Origin: Eucalyptus grandis
Lineage: Eukaryota; Streptophyta; Magnoliopsida; Myrtales; Myrtaceae
DNA: 64,000 bases
Reading direction: 5' to 3'
Assembly: GCF_016545825.1 (NCBI RefSeq)
Contig: NC_052618.1
Span: 35,906,196-35,970,195 of the forward strand
The position numbers were made by a program, and so were the translations under genes. The notes below the pieces were generated by a model. It made no database searches, had not been told where the DNA came from, and was given only the letters and a program-made list of their open reading frames with translations. This document shows, piece after piece, positions 49,346 through 64,000 of the stretch. Each line of letters starts with the position of its first letter. Position 1 is the first letter of the stretch.

Positions 49346-50236
49346 AAAATGAATAAATCAATCCATCAAATATACTATTTAACATATTTTCATAGACACT
49401 TTACAAAAATTCACCATTTAACCTTTTAAAAATGGTATAGGTAGACACTGAAGTAGCATGCACCAAGATGTCATCATGCGAAACCATCAATTTGGGCATC
49501 CCACGACAATTGTAATCATCTTGACTTTCAATTTCTCTCATGTTTTTTATTATTCATGGTGGAGGACAATTTCTACAATAGTTGATGTTTTATTCGACAT
49601 ACGTCGGAAGACATTATTGGTGCTCTCACTTATTTAGCTTAATCTTATACCACATGTAAAAATATTGTCACCAAAAGCTAAGCTTCATTTATGCATAAGG
49701 TTGTATAATCTCCAAAGGCAACTATTATTCTCAATACCTCACTCTTATTCCATTTCCCTCCAAGTATATGCAAATTCATCCTCTGATCTTTTATATATCA
49801 TAAACGTTAAGAAATATTTATCATTATCACTAGTACTAATCATTGATACTGGAAAATTTCTAGAATTAGCTTGTGGTAAAGATGTGGAATGTTTTGATTG
49901 GCATTTTTCCCTATGTGCCAAGTACATAAATGATGTTGTGTATTCGAAAACATTGTTTTAATGGCTTTTGTCAAGGCTTGATCTTGATCAGTAAAAATGG
50001 TTTTTGGAGCCTTCTTTCCCATAGACTTCAAAAACGCTTCAAATAACCAAATAAATGATTCTACAATCTTGTCCAACAAAAATGCGCAGCCAAACAAAAC
50101 ATTCTCTCAATGATGATTAATCTCAACAAAAGGTGCACATATCATATTATGTTTATTAGTGCGATAAGCGATATCAAACACTAGCACATACCTATACAGC
50201 ATAGAAAATTATTTGATTTTGTTGTTCCATGTTATG
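49170..50236 (-). pseudogene. FAR1/FRS-type transposase pseudogene, C-terminal part
   Basis: On the minus strand the MULE transposase domain starts at about 50236 (YVLVFDIAYRTNKHNMICAP). It continues through LLDKIVESFIWLFEAFLKSM, KTIFTDQDQALTKAI and HHLCTWHIGKNA (50097..49840), then SEDEFAYTWREME, then GIENNSCLWRLYNL and FTCGI near 49660. A SWIM-like finger follows at about 49350..49190 (SSISCECKLFESKVWLYRH), with the third cysteine replaced by Tyr. Frames change several times and stops interrupt the reading, so it is dead. The N-terminal FAR1 domain of the same gene is at 58605..59115, displaced by the insertion at 50237..58604. Confidence 0.8.
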
Positions 50237-52034
50237 TGTCGCGACTTAACCTTTAGTGAATCATCTAAGGTTTAAATAATTGATTACTAAGTCTAATCTT
50301 AGCTCGAGCTCTCCCAAACCCATATCAATTCGTGACTTAAATTCAAGTTTTTAGCATGCAAATGAATTTTATCTAAGAGTCGACACTAATCAATTTATGG
50401 TAGCTCGATCTGACACCTAAATAAAATAATGGGAGAATTAGTTTACCCCTACGAACTAGAGAATTTAGGTACGAAGACTTAATTACACTAGAATTCTCTA
50501 ACGCCATTTCAGTAACTTTTCTCTTTTTTTCGAAAAAATGTTTTGCAGGTAGATTGAATTGATTTTAATTTACTTTCCTAACATGTAAGGTGACCATGCG
50601 GGTATAGAATCCATTAATTTAACATCCAATAAAACAATAAATAAATTACATGACTTATCTCATAGCAACAAAAACATCTGTAATGTTAGTTCAAAATTCA
50701 CAACAACACTCATATATATGATTTCTAATTAACACGCAGTCACTCGATAGTTTTTTAGGATTTTCTCTTATTTAATGAAATCTAATCTACATGCAATGTA
50801 ATGTAATGATGTACAAAAAATATGACATGTGACATACAATGAAATAAACCTAATATGTAAACTATATGTCACGCAACTTTAATTAAATGACCTAATCTAA
50901 TGATGAGTAAATATTAAATGAAACTATCCTAATATGTCATATTTAAATGATCCTTATCAGGCAATGACTAGATGATGTGCAAGGAATGACCTAATTCTAG
51001 GTGACACACACATGATATCTTTTATGTTTTCTTTTTCCTTTTTCTTATAAAATTCGAAATTAAAATTGCCAAGTAATCGTGCAATTAAAATTAGTGAAAA
51101 GAAAATCTAACATCCTAAATTATTTTTTTTTATTTCAAAAATTTGGAATAAATAAAATGCCTAATCTAAATATGCAAACTATCCTAAAAATGCAATGTTC
51201 TAATATGAACATAATCCAACTCAAATAAATTTTTGTGGGTTTTCTTTTATAGGAGCAAAATCAATTCAAACAAAAGCATTGAGAACAACATGGCAACAAA
51301 CCGGACAAGATATTATCCATGTCTGTTTAATTTTGGGAAATAAATTGATAAATTGTATCTCACGTATGAGATCGGATTGGTCAATTTTTAACGAAATCAC
51401 GAGTCATATCTCGAGCATAAGATCATACTGACGATTTTGCGTGCAATTATGAATCATATTTCGGACATGAAATCGAATTGTCAAAATCGTATGCATATTG
51501 TGAAATTAGGGAAAATCTTAATTAAAATGTTACTCAAGATTATAGACGGGACAATATATCATAAACATTAATCATGTGCATCTATAATATTTAAATAAGG
51601 AAGTGGAATATTTGGAAATCAAATTAAATAAGATTTTTACCTAATTCGAATGTCGGCTTCCAAATTTGGCAACTTGCAAACCATAATCGATAAGTGGTGA
51701 ATCGGTGGTGGGGTAGCTTGTGATGAACAATCATGATGGACATTCACCATTGATGGATTCTAGCTCCAAGAATTTTGTACTTCTTAGCAAGACCAAAGAA
51801 ATTGCGATAAAACCATAGTATAACACAGTCAATCCCCCTCTCAGAGTTGACTGTTGTATTGGGGATGTCTACGTTGGGTACATCGAGAAGATTTGCAAAA
51901 GCAAAGCAAACTCGACTAGAGGCTGATTCACAGTCGGTTGAGTATTAACAAGCCTCAGCAGCGACGCAAACAACAACAAGTGGATCAACTGATCAGATGT
52001 GTCACCAGGCAGCAACTCAGGCAATTGAGACAAC

Positions 52035-52277
52035 TGACAGAAACTGAACTAGAATGGAGTGGAAAAAATGTAATTACGTATTTCTATGTATTTCTTATAC
52101 ATGTACACTCCTCCACTTATAATATTAGAGAGAGGAAGTAAGATGGGAAAGAAATATAAAGAAATATATACTTATTACATAATGATTATATGTCCCATTT
52201 CACCAAGCCAATTATCGATTAACTAAATCAATTATTGATACTCAAAATCAGTATTTCCTAAGATATCAAACCATATA
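52035..52277 (-). repeat. 3' LTR of copia element
   Basis: It is homologous to 57149..57396 over its whole length. The start of the LTR (TGTTGGAA in the 5' copy) is missing a few bases here, so the junction with the polypurine tract reads GGGGGAGTATATGG. Confidence 0.88.
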
Positions 52278-52373
52278 CTCCCCCTCAAGCTGGTGGTCTA
52301 TATATGTCGAGGACATCAAGCTTGCTCAATAAGTATGCATGTTGTCTTTGACACAGTGGCTTGGTAAAGATGT

Positions 52374-55285
52374 CTACAGGTTGCTCAACATTCCAATTCC
52401 TCTCGTTGTGATGATCCCTTCTCGAATCTTGTCCCAAGTGAAGTGACAATTGACCTCTATATGCTTAGTCCTCTCATGAAAAACTAGATTAGCTGCTAAC
52501 TTGAGTGCAGCATCATTATCACCGAATAATTCGCTGGATCCATTGACTTGTACTCTGAGATCTAAAAGTAGTCCTTGTATCCAAATTATTTCGCAAACAA
52601 TTTTTGCCATAGCCAGATACTCTGATTCTGCTGACGACAGTGATATGGTTGATCGCTTCTTTGTTTTCCACAAGATGAGTGATTTTCCCAATTTGATACA
52701 AAAATCAGTGATGGACCTTCTTGTCATCGAACAAGTAGACAAGTAGCATAGTCTGTGTCATAATATGCTGTCATTTTCATGTCACAATCTCGAGACGGAA
52801 AAATGCCAAGTCCTAGGCATCCCTTCAAGTATTTCACGACTTCCAGCGATGCATCCATATGAGACTGCTTCGGCTTGTGCATGAATTGACTGAATATTTG
52901 CGCTACATAACATATATCCGGTCTTGTCAATGTGAGATAAATCAATTTCATGACAAGCCATTGATATCATGATGGATCTTTGAGTAATGGATCCTCAATA
53001 GATGAAGACAAGCTCACATCATATTCATGTGTTGTCAACTTCACATTATGTTCAATGGGTATAACCGCTGGTCTACATCTTGACAATCCTACTTCGAAGA
53101 CTATTTCTAGAATGAACTTTCATTGGCTGAGACATTTCCTTGTCAGATCGAGCTATTTCAATGCCGAGGAAATACTTAGGAGGCCCCAAGTCTTTTATGT
53201 GAAAAGTGGCACTCAAGTAGTTTTTGAATTTTGTAATAGCCAGCTCATTATTCCCCATGATAAGAATATCATCAACATATATTAAGAGAAAATGGACGAA
53301 GTGCCTTTAGTCTATGTGAACAGCGCATAATCATGTCTGGAATGTTGAAATCCTACGTGAGTTAGTGCAACAGTGAAAAGCATACCATTGCCTAGAAGCG
53401 TGTTTAAGTCCATATAGGGATTTACGAAAACGACATACATGAGATTCCCCCTAGCTACGTAATTCCTATGGAAGCTCCATATAAATTTCTTCATCCAGAT
53501 CCCTTGTAAAAAAAGTATTATGGACATCCATTTGATGTAGCGGCCAATTGTAAAATGTAGCAATAGACAAGAAAGAGTGAACGGTGACTTCTTTAGACAC
53601 GGGAGAGAATGTTTCATGATAATCAAAACATTCCCATTGCGTGAACCCTTTCGCTACTAAACGAGTCTTATATTGCTCAATGGAGCCGTCTGCCTTAAAC
53701 TTAATTTTATAAACCCATTTGCAGCCAATAGATTTTCGTCCGAAGGATAGTGGAACAATATCCCAAGTATGATTTTCATGGAGAGCCTTCAATTTGACCT
53801 CCATTGCGTGTTGCCATATGGGATCACGTGCCACCTCAGAATAAGAACATGTTTCTTGCTCTTCGAAAATTCAACTAATGCAGCACATGTGTTCTAGTGA
53901 TAGCCGACTAAACGAAACATAAGAAGATACATGATATTGCGTACTTGAAGAATCCAATGTAGGACATATATAATCTTTTGTCCATGTAGGAGGTCGAGTA
54001 GGACGTCCAGAACATCAAGGCTGCTCAATTCTTGTCTTTGCTGGTATTGCAGGAGATAGAGATGAATCATCGGTGAAGAAGTCACTAAGGAATTTGATGA
54101 AGAATCGTTCCCAGGTGAAAGAGCCGGTGTGTCGATGGTTGGGTTTGAATCGCTGTTAGGATCGGAATATGTTGTTCTGGTGCAATGAGTACATACTGAA
54201 GTTGGACAGATAAATCCTCTTCTAACAAGAAATGTTGATGATCAAATTTTGAGGTTGAGGATGACGATGCTGCTTCTTGAAATGGGAAAATGTCTTAGTA
54301 AAAGATAACATCTCTGCTCACAAATAAATATCCTGTAGAAATCTCCATGATTCAATAGCCTTTTTGTAGAGAAGGATATCCCATAAAAATACACCGCATA
54401 GCACGAGGATCCATCTTACCTTGTGGCCCTAAAGCTACTGCATAGCACAAACACCCAAAAACTCGAAGATGATCAATCACTGGTTGATTTCCATAAAGCA
54501 ATTTAAAGGGAGTCCGTCCTTTGAGAATTCTAGTTGCCATGCGATTTGTCAAGTAAGCTGATATGACCACACAATCACCCCAAAATTTTTCTAGTATAGA
54601 AGCCTAATATTTGAGGGCTCGAGCTACTTCTAAGAGGTGACGATATTTGCACTCAAGAATCCCATTTTGTTGGGGTGTGTAAGTACACGAACTCTCATGT
54701 ATAATTCCTCGAGAAGATAGGAAAGACGCACATTCCATAGAAAAAAATTCACATCCATTATCAGTGCAAATTCTTTGGACAAATTGATTTTTTATGAGAG
54801 AAAAAATTCGACAATGTAGAAAAAGTTTGACTCTTGGATTGCATAAGGAAAACCCAAGTAGCACGAGTATAATCATCAACAATGGTCAAGAAGAATCGAG
54901 ACCCGACACGATGTGAAGTGTGATAGGGTCCCCAAATATCCATATGAAATAAGAAAAAAGCACCGGTAGCTCTCAATGTGCTAATAGGAAATTTTGTCCG
55001 GGCCTGTTTTACTAATGGACATATTGGACATTTAGGATAAGGGAAACGTAAAGTATGACCCAAGCGTTGATGAAAAATAATATTTTTATTACTAGCAATG
55101 GCATTACAAGAAATGCTTTGATTGATGAAATCAAGATCTTTTTGGAGATTGGTCCAAAAATACAGTCCTTCTGCAACACTACCCAAGCCCATCAGTCTAC
55201 TAGTCAAAAGGTCCTGAAAGAAGCAATTTTTGGAATTAAATACGGCACAGCAAGAATTATCTTCGCAAGCTTTTGAGACTAACAA
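52374..55285 (-). pseudogene. Copia pol: integrase, RT, RNase H (broken)
   Basis: The GAG-pre-integrase and integrase region is at 55285..54604 (HQRLGH, then LVKQARTKFPIS, WGPYHTSHRVGS and FLTIVDDYTRATWVFL, then CTDNGCEF and YTPQQNGILE). Its C-terminal extension is at 54570..54352 (RTPFKLLYGNQP, HLRVFGCLCY). Reverse transcriptase covers 53834..52950 (HTWDIVPL, IGCKWVYKIK, RLVAKGFTQ, ETFSPVSKEVTVHSFLSIA). RNase H is at 52742..52374 (KKRSTISLSSAESEYLAMA, LFGDNDAALKLAAN, RTKHIEVNCHF). Successive pieces lie in different frames and several stops intervene. Confidence 0.88.
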
Positions 55286-55591
55286 GAGATTGAACTCAAA
55301 ATCAGGAATGAAAATGACATTTTTTAGAATGATATTTGAACTGAGGTGGACAGTTCCAATTTTGCTAACATGAGTAGTATTTCCATTGGGCAGACGTACG
55401 GATACTGAGGAATGTGGCCTTTCTTGAATACTAGAAAATAACTACTTATTGTAGATTATGGTCACTAGCACCTGAATCGATTATCATGCATCAACTAATA
55501 TTGAATTCGTCTTGCATAAAAAGGTACCTAAGAAACTTGCAGTCTCGTCATTAATTGACAGCTGATTTAATGCCTTCATAATATTCCGGTA

Positions 55592-56760
55592 CTAATCTTG
55601 GGTAATTATTTGATTTGCACCATCAATCCTTTGTGTCGAAACTTGGTAAGCAGCAATTTCTTTTTCCTTTTTGTCCTTATCACTTAGCTTTCTATGTAAT
55701 TTCCAGCATGTGTCAATAGTATGATGAGGGTGTTTACAATATTCACAATATTTACCCTTATTTTTGAAATTTTGCCCTCTAGCTTTTATGGATGACTTGG
55801 CACTTCGTGGGCCACCGGATGCTCTATATGCGGGTGCTGATGTTAGGGGCCATTTGATTCGGCTAAGTGAGCGAACAAATAAGGACAATCCGATCTTCTC
55901 TGATTTTGGCGATTGGATTCGAGCAGATAAGTCAGGGAATGAGGGCTATCCGATCTCCTTCCAGTATCCTAGCTGTTCATTCTCAAATTAGGGTTAGGGT
56001 TCCCATAGTTCCCATCAGCAGCCCCAAATCATCCTCCCCCTCTTTGCCCAAAGCTCTCAGTCCCTCCGGCAAAGCTACGGCCTCCATGGACACCATGCAG
56101 CACCTTTGCTAAGTCGAGACTTCTTTGAGCAGTAGCAAAGGTGACTCCTTCGCCTGCTCTTCCGTGCTCAATCGCGGCTTTCCACTGGCTTTCCTCTTGG
56201 ACCGCCAGTTGGTAGATCCGACCAAGCGACAAGATCGAGTCCATTGCCAAGATCTGCAATCGAAAAGGTGAGTATTTGTCATTTAAAATCAATAGAAAAC
56301 GAGTCACTTTCTCCCTCTATTTGATTGCTCAGTACTGCTGCAGCATAGTCTCGGGACCCTCAAGGTGTTCTTCAGCTGCTTTGAGCTCGTTCTAGAGAGC
56401 TGAGAGTTGATTAAAGCAAGCGGCAACTAATAAGTCGGATAGGGGACGACTCCGTCTAGGAAGCCGTTATTGTCCTTTGTCACGAGTGCTCGCCAGAAGT
56501 CTCGAGCCCAAGTGTTGTAGTTGTCCGGTCTGGTAAGTTGTATGTTTATGAGTTGTAGCTCTAGTCCATCAGCCGACGACATGTAGATAGGGTCGCCGGG
56601 CTCGGGACGGCTGATGTTGAAGGGATCCAGATTGGGGATTGGGGAACTGGGTAAGGATTCGTCCCCAGACCTGGTGGAATGGATCTAGGTTTGAAACCCA
56701 GTCCTATCCAACTCGATCCACCACTGGAGTGGTTCTGCTGTGTGGGCCCATGTCTCTCGG
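55592..56760 (-). pseudogene. Copia gag (broken)
   Basis: A UBN2-type gag region reads on the minus strand from about 56590 (LTRPDNYNTWARDFWRAL), continues at 56307..56029 (VTRFLLILNDKYSPFRLQIL, then QEESQW), and ends with a zinc knuckle at about 55770..55680 (CEYCKHPHHTIDTCWKLH, a CCHC box). Frame changes and stops separate the parts. Confidence 0.82.
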
Positions 56761-57136
56761 GCCGAGTCCAAAGCCCGATACATTTTCCTCTCTAGGTAAG
56801 TCTTGTTGGGCCCACGTGTGACTAGGTCCAGCGGCCCATTGGCCATGGACTAGATACCAACTGATGTGCGGCCATTGAATTGGACCCTAGGTTTGAATTG
56901 AAGCAGGTGAAGGTGCGGTTGATTGCTGGATAGGGACTATGTTTTCTTCCATTGGAAACGAAACTTGCTAAGGTGAGTTAGGAGTTTCCTCCATTGAAGG
57001 TTTGAAAAAAAATTGACATAGTGTCAAAAAATTGAATTCCTATTCGGTGGCTGGTTTGTTTTGCAGGATTGGATCGCAAGAACTAGCCAGAAGGAAACCG
57101 AATGGCAGACTGTGTAAGCTTAGACCAAGATAGATC

Positions 57137-57148
57137 GCTCTGATACCA
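57137..57148 (-). other. Primer-binding site of copia element (tRNA-iMet)
   Basis: The minus strand reads TGGTATCAGAGC immediately after the LTR terminus TCTGTCA. This is the exact plant initiator-methionine tRNA complement used by many copia elements. Confidence 0.9.
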
Positions 57149-57396
57149 TGACAGACTGAACTAGAATGGAGAAGAAAAAATATAATTAAGTATTTCTATG
57201 TATTTCTTATACATGTACACTCCTCCACTTATAATATTAGAGAGAGGAAGTAAGATGGGAAAGAAACGTAAAGAAATATATACTAATTACATAATGATTC
57301 TATGTCCTATTTTACCAAGCCAATTACTAATTAACTGAATCAATTATTTATACTCAGAATCGGTAACTCCTAAGATATCAAATCATATTTCCAACA
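57149..57396 (-). repeat. 5' LTR of copia element
   Basis: A 248-bp LTR, TGTTGGAAATATG...CTGTCA on the minus strand. It pairs with the LTR at 52035..52277 and is flanked on its outer side by the duplication ACAAC. Confidence 0.92.
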
Positions 57397-58604
57397 ACAA
57401 CCACTTTGTCGTTGTTGACCTGTGCGATGGTAGGAGTCAGAGCAACAGTTGTGTCGCTTTTAGCCCGATTCGATGGGTCAAGCAGCAATGTGTCTGGACA
57501 GAGAGTAGTACATTAGGGAGCTCAGCGCGAATTGGGCATGTCAAATCGTGGCATCGACAATAGCTCAACAGGGCAACAGCTCGTTAACAAAGCGTCACGG
57601 ACGGTGAGGGCATTATGGCGGGGGCACCAGCTTGGGTCTCGGCCAAGACTTGGCGAAGAAAAACTCACTCTCTCCTCTTTCATGCATCTCTCTAAGCTCT
57701 CGAACTATGAATGGCCATGCGCCCGCCCCGCCCTCTCCCGGCCCCCTTAAAACGTCTTTGTCTCCTTTTATGATGTTCCCTCCTAAACCTCAAACAAAAG
57801 TATGAATATTCGGAAAGATCCTCTGATTTCTCAACTTCTCTTTCTTTCTTGCTCTGTCTTTATACCACAAAGAAATAATATTTTGTTCTTGATCTTCCAC
57901 GTTTTCATGCCGCTACGAATCTTCATGAATTATCTCTTTTGACCAAAAATATATATCAAGTCTATTTTTATATGTGAGAAAGCTTATCCTTCTTTGGACA
58001 AATATATATCTTCCTTCGTCGCTGAGTTGGTGCTGTGATCAACAAGGAATTCTTTTTCTCTATTTTATCACACATGGATAGATTCTCTTATTCCTCCATT
58101 GCTTTTGTTCTTTTCTTTGTTGATCGAAAATCCCTCGGGTATCAAGCTGTATGATTCCCCTACTAATATTATCTCCTACGGCTAACCAAATCCGTCTTCT
58201 TTCAATTTTCTAGAACATTGAAATATATTTGTCCGCAATCTTGCTTTGTACATCCCTAGGCAAATCTCACACCACTGAATAAATGATTACAATTTCCTTT
58301 CCTCAATCTCTCGATTTGGTAAACATCCCAATGAATTTTAGGTCATGAGAATTAAGGGGCTAGGTCAAATTTTCATCACTGCAGGCCTAGTCCAATTGGT
58401 CAAATTAAAGCTCAAAACCATCAATTCATATTCATCCATCACCGGTCCAATGCAAATACAATAAAAAAAAATAAAATAAATACTCCTAAAACTACATGCT
58501 ATGCAATTTAATTCTAGTATTTTGTTTAAGGGTTAAAAATTAATCCTGAATTTTTTTCTATGCGATGAATAGACGACTGGATCACCAAAATTTAAGTGTC
58601 AACA

Positions 58605-59115
58605 CTAAGAAAATGATTTAAAAGACTTTGACAATCTCCCTCACTTATACCATTGAATATTTCGTCTACAAATATTTTTGACAATCATGCGAATTAAAAC
58701 CTAAGTTTTTGCTCCATCATGCTTCATTTACTAAAAACTTATATGTAGTAATCCTCCCAATGTCAACTTTACACTCTTGCAAGTATCGGACATGATTCTT
58801 CCACATCTAATCAAATTATTTTGATCTTACGGAATAAATGCATAATTATACTTAGAAATATACTCTATAACTTCATAAACACCGCCGTCAACATTAAACT
58901 TGATACGAGTAAAACAGCCACATCTAACCTTAAACCTCTCAAATTTCTTTTCTTGATAAAATGAGTTGACATAATACCCCTCACAATTGCACGCAATACT
59001 CTGTCGAGTTATTTCTCCTTTAGTACTTCCAACCAAATTATCATTCCTTACTCCAAATCATTTACTAATTGCATAGGCCAAGTACTTATTATGTGCTTCA
59101 AGTTCATTTAAAAAA
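58605..59115 (-). pseudogene. FAR1/FRS-type pseudogene, N-terminal DNA-binding part
   Basis: The minus-strand frame 59036..58827 contains STKGEITRQSIACNCEGYY, then FKVRCGCFTRIKFNVDGGVY, the FAR1 zinc-binding domain. Just upstream (about 59110..59040) is ELEAHNKYLAYAISK followed by a stop and FGVRNDN. Downstream to 58605, degenerate codons still show RCGRIMSD and a GDCQSLLNHF-like peptide, the usual linker before the MULE domain. It continues at 50236 on the far side of the large insertion. Confidence 0.78.
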
Positions 59116-62038
<2,923 letters not shown>

Positions 62039-62664
62039 TGTTGGGATTAACGGATCCCCGAAAACCGGATTCGACACTAAATCGAACCCCTAAAGCAATG
62101 CAGAAGACGAAGCCCGGGAAAAACACATATCACCGATCGTAAAGCACACCACGGATTCGAGCGTACCTTGTTAGCCACAGATTAGACACCAATGCCGAAG
62201 ATCGAGGAAGAAATTCTGATCCAATGATGTCAATTTGCCTTGAAAGGGAAACGGCGTCGCCTTAAGCGTTTGGAGGGAAAGAGAGAGTGAGGAACGTACG
62301 TTAAAATGGCCAAAGGGTGCGTTCTCTCTCTCTCTCTCATCCCTTTTATACGTTCCCTTATCAACGGGCCCTAATTCCGTGGGCCAGGCTTTTAGGCTCA
62401 ACATGGGCGGACGGGCCTTAAGCCCATCTCGTATAAAACCATCATCTCCCACTCGCACATGGTAGGCTGAACAGAATTCTCTTTACCTCTCTTCAACATT
62501 CATACTGGTGAATAATCCGTGCGACCAGCATACTTTGAGAGCTCGTTGCCATACATCTGTTAGGAATATATAGCAGCTCATAATGGGCATCACACTCCGA
62601 GTAGATTTAGTATGCAGTACCCTAGATCGATTGATCACATTTATATCTCTCTTAATCTCTTTCA

Positions 62665-62709
<45 letters not shown>

Positions 62710-63548
62710 TGTATTCACAACTATGATTATCACAAAGACAGTCATAATTGGTTAACCGGTTAATACAAAAACTATAATGTGATTCTCCAAATTCGATCTT
62801 CCTCTTCCCTTCAAACTCTCAATTTCAGTTCAGCTTGCTTTTCTAAAAATGCCCCATTAGATCGAATCAACTCATGACCATTAGCAATATCCTAAGATAG
62901 CAAACACTAAATAGAAATCTTGAGAATAAGTAAGAGTCATGAGGGGACTAAAAATTGAGGAACTCTTTTCCTCAAAAGTCTCACACGACATAAAAGTTGA
63001 GATCAAACTTTTGCCACTTTTATTGGTCGTTTCATGCATACGTAGTATGAAATACGTATTACGGTATTAACTCTTTTCCCATGGAGCGTATGTCTATACC
63101 TTTCAATACCGTACAGATGATAGTTCAGACATACCCAATGTCTAACTTGAGTTCACGTATTTACTCATTTACAAAATTCATCAGAACTCACATCTGGCAT
63201 CTTAGACAGATAAAGTAAAATATGTGGGGTATTTTACTTTCGGACATAGTAAGTATTACGTCCTCATCTTAACACCCAGTTAAGGCGATATACATATTTT
63301 AAGCTTGAGCTCTCGATTATCACCTAGATAATAAGCTTAAAAACAGTCTCATCTCTATTTATCACACAGTAAATAAAGGCGATTATCCGTGTGAGTGGGC
63401 TAATCTTATATCTGTCCGACATACTTTCTCAAATTAAAATAATACACTAAGTATTAAGATGCATAAAGATCAAACAAAGATTCATAGGTATTAATGATGA
63501 AAAATACAAATTCATCAAATATGAACATTTAAGGGAAATTACAATCCA
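62039..63548 (-). repeat. Probable 3' LTR of copia element 2
   Basis: The left boundary TGTTGGGATTAACGG at 62039 is the inverted LTR end (CCCAACA). On the minus strand a TATA-like GTATAAAAGGG lies at about 62342..62352, followed by a purine-rich GA run. The copia RNase H ends just right of 63560. The right boundary (TGGATTGTAATTT on the minus strand) is chosen by a TG only, with no obvious polypurine tract, so it is uncertain. Confidence 0.55.
62672..62705. repeat. (AT)n microsatellite
   Basis: Seventeen AT dinucleotides in a row inside the copia-2 LTR. Confidence 0.92.
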
Positions 63549-63559
63549 GTATATCATAC

Positions 63560-64000
63560 TCTACGCAATCCTAGAGATTTTACATGGCCACAAAACACAT
63601 CTCTAGGTTTTGGCTTTGTCATAGGATCTGCTACCATTCTATGCGTAACATGTACTGTAAGTTCACATCTTTTCATGCAATCATATTCTTGACAAAATTA
63701 TACTTGGTATCTATATGTTTGGTCTTGTCATGATATTTTGGATCTTTGGTGTACGTTTTTACTGATTGGCTATCACAATTAACCAACAATGAATCTGCAG
63801 CACTTCAAATAATACCTAAATGTTCCAATAATCTCTTAAGCCAAACATCTTCTTTTATTGCTGCTGATAATGTCACGAACTCAGTTTCTATTGTGGACAA
63901 GGCTATACATTTTTGTTTCTTACTGCTCCAACATATGGTGCCATTATTCAGTAAGAAAACAAACCCAGAGGTAGATTTTCTTTCATCTAAATCTCCTCTC
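63560..64000 (-). pseudogene. Copia element 2 RNase H, partial at window edge
   Basis: Minus-strand translation from the right edge gives STSGFVFLLNNGTICWSSKK, then CIALSTIETEFVTLSAAIKE and WLKRLLEHLGII, then LLVNCDSQSVKTY and YHDKTKHIDTKYNFVK, the C-terminal RNase H of Ty1/copia polyproteins. Stops occur near the end (after LGII and after MIA). The element continues beyond base 64000. Confidence 0.85.

Larger units (their letters stand above)
52035..57396 (-). mobile_element. Full-length Ty1/copia retrotransposon, TSD ACAAC
   Basis: Two LTRs bracket the element: 57149..57396 (5' LTR on the minus strand) and 52035..52277 (3' LTR). They are flanked by the perfect 5-bp duplication ACAAC at 52030..52034 and 57397..57401. 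The primer-binding site lies directly inside the 5' LTR, and the polypurine tract (CTTGAGGGGGAG) directly abuts the 3' LTR near 52278..52291. Internal order on the minus strand is gag, integrase, reverse transcriptase, RNase H, diagnostic of copia. By eye the LTRs differ at roughly 20 of 235 aligned positions, and the coding region is broken, so the insertion is old and inactive. Confidence 0.92.
50237..58604. mobile_element. LTR-type insertion (possible ~3-kb solo LTR) carrying nested copia
   Basis: The FAR1-type reading frame stops at about 58605 (GDCQSLLNHF-like peptide) and resumes at 50236, so everything between was inserted. The termini are TGTCGCGACTTAACC at 50237 and AAGTGTCAACA ending at 58604, i.e. 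TG...CA. Apart from the copia element (52035..57396) the insertion is about 3.0 kb with no gag or pol, consistent with a solo LTR of a long-LTR gypsy family. The flanking 5-mers TTATG and CTAAG agree at only three positions, so the target-site duplication is unproven. Orientation is unknown. Frames within 57400-57780 and 50240-52030 have no motif. Confidence 0.55.

Noticed and set aside
49165..49356. 63-codon plus-strand ORF
   Set aside because: It is antisense to the SWIM-finger segment of the FAR1-type pseudogene, where the minus strand gives the recognisable protein.

Overview
This is a plant nuclear window, almost certainly from a woody dicot. The evidence is AT-rich intergenic DNA, layers of nested LTR retrotransposons, non-autonomous DNA transposons, and a split gene with plant-type introns. 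The repeat style suggests Myrtaceae (eucalypt-like), but that is a guess from the sequence alone. I see no bacterial genes, CRISPR arrays, rRNA or convincing tRNA genes.

Only one gene looks intact. It lies on the minus strand at 23380..36511 and is modelled here as 10 coding exons for a protein of 1882 residues. Its domain order is acidic N-terminus, PHD finger, SWIB, Plus3, GYF, GW/WG-repeat region, and a CCCH zinc finger at the very C-terminus. That order is diagnostic of NERD (zinc finger CCCH domain-containing protein 19/44 class), a chromatin and ARGONAUTE-linked silencing factor. Intron 8 appears to be a U12-type AT-AC intron. A TATA box, a CT-rich tract and a perfect GTGACGTCAC palindrome lie upstream of the start codon.

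The left side (1.5-20.6 kb) is transposon territory. It holds a decayed Mutator-like (MULE) transposase at 1.5-3.3 kb and a 5'-truncated Ty3/gypsy chromovirus (Tekay/Del-like) on the minus strand from about 16.9 to 5.6 kb. The 3' LTR of that gypsy element has been invaded by a solo LTR of the same family in the opposite orientation. Further right are an 8-bp-TSD hAT-type MITE at 17340..18091 and two intermingled inverted-repeat elements with GC-rich cores at 18.2-19.8 kb.

The right side (39.5-64 kb) is a second nest. It has a GRF zinc-finger relic and a second gypsy element (gag remnant, PBS and one LTR, 40.2-47.5 kb). The LTR of that element contains a 4.2-kb solo LTR with TSD CACAC, and the solo LTR contains a 957-bp foldback element with TSD AATTAAAA. 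Next is a FAR1/FRS-type transposase pseudogene whose two halves (about 49.2-50.2 and 58.6-59.1 kb) are separated by about 8.4 kb of LTR-type insertion. That insertion carries a full-length Ty1/copia element (52035..57396, TSD ACAAC). A single exon-like remnant of cytosolic GAPDH sits at 61.3 kb, and a second copia element runs off the right edge.

No multigene operon or defence island is present. The coding interest is one epigenetic regulator gene between transposon nests. The stretches marked as unassigned showed me no recognisable gene.
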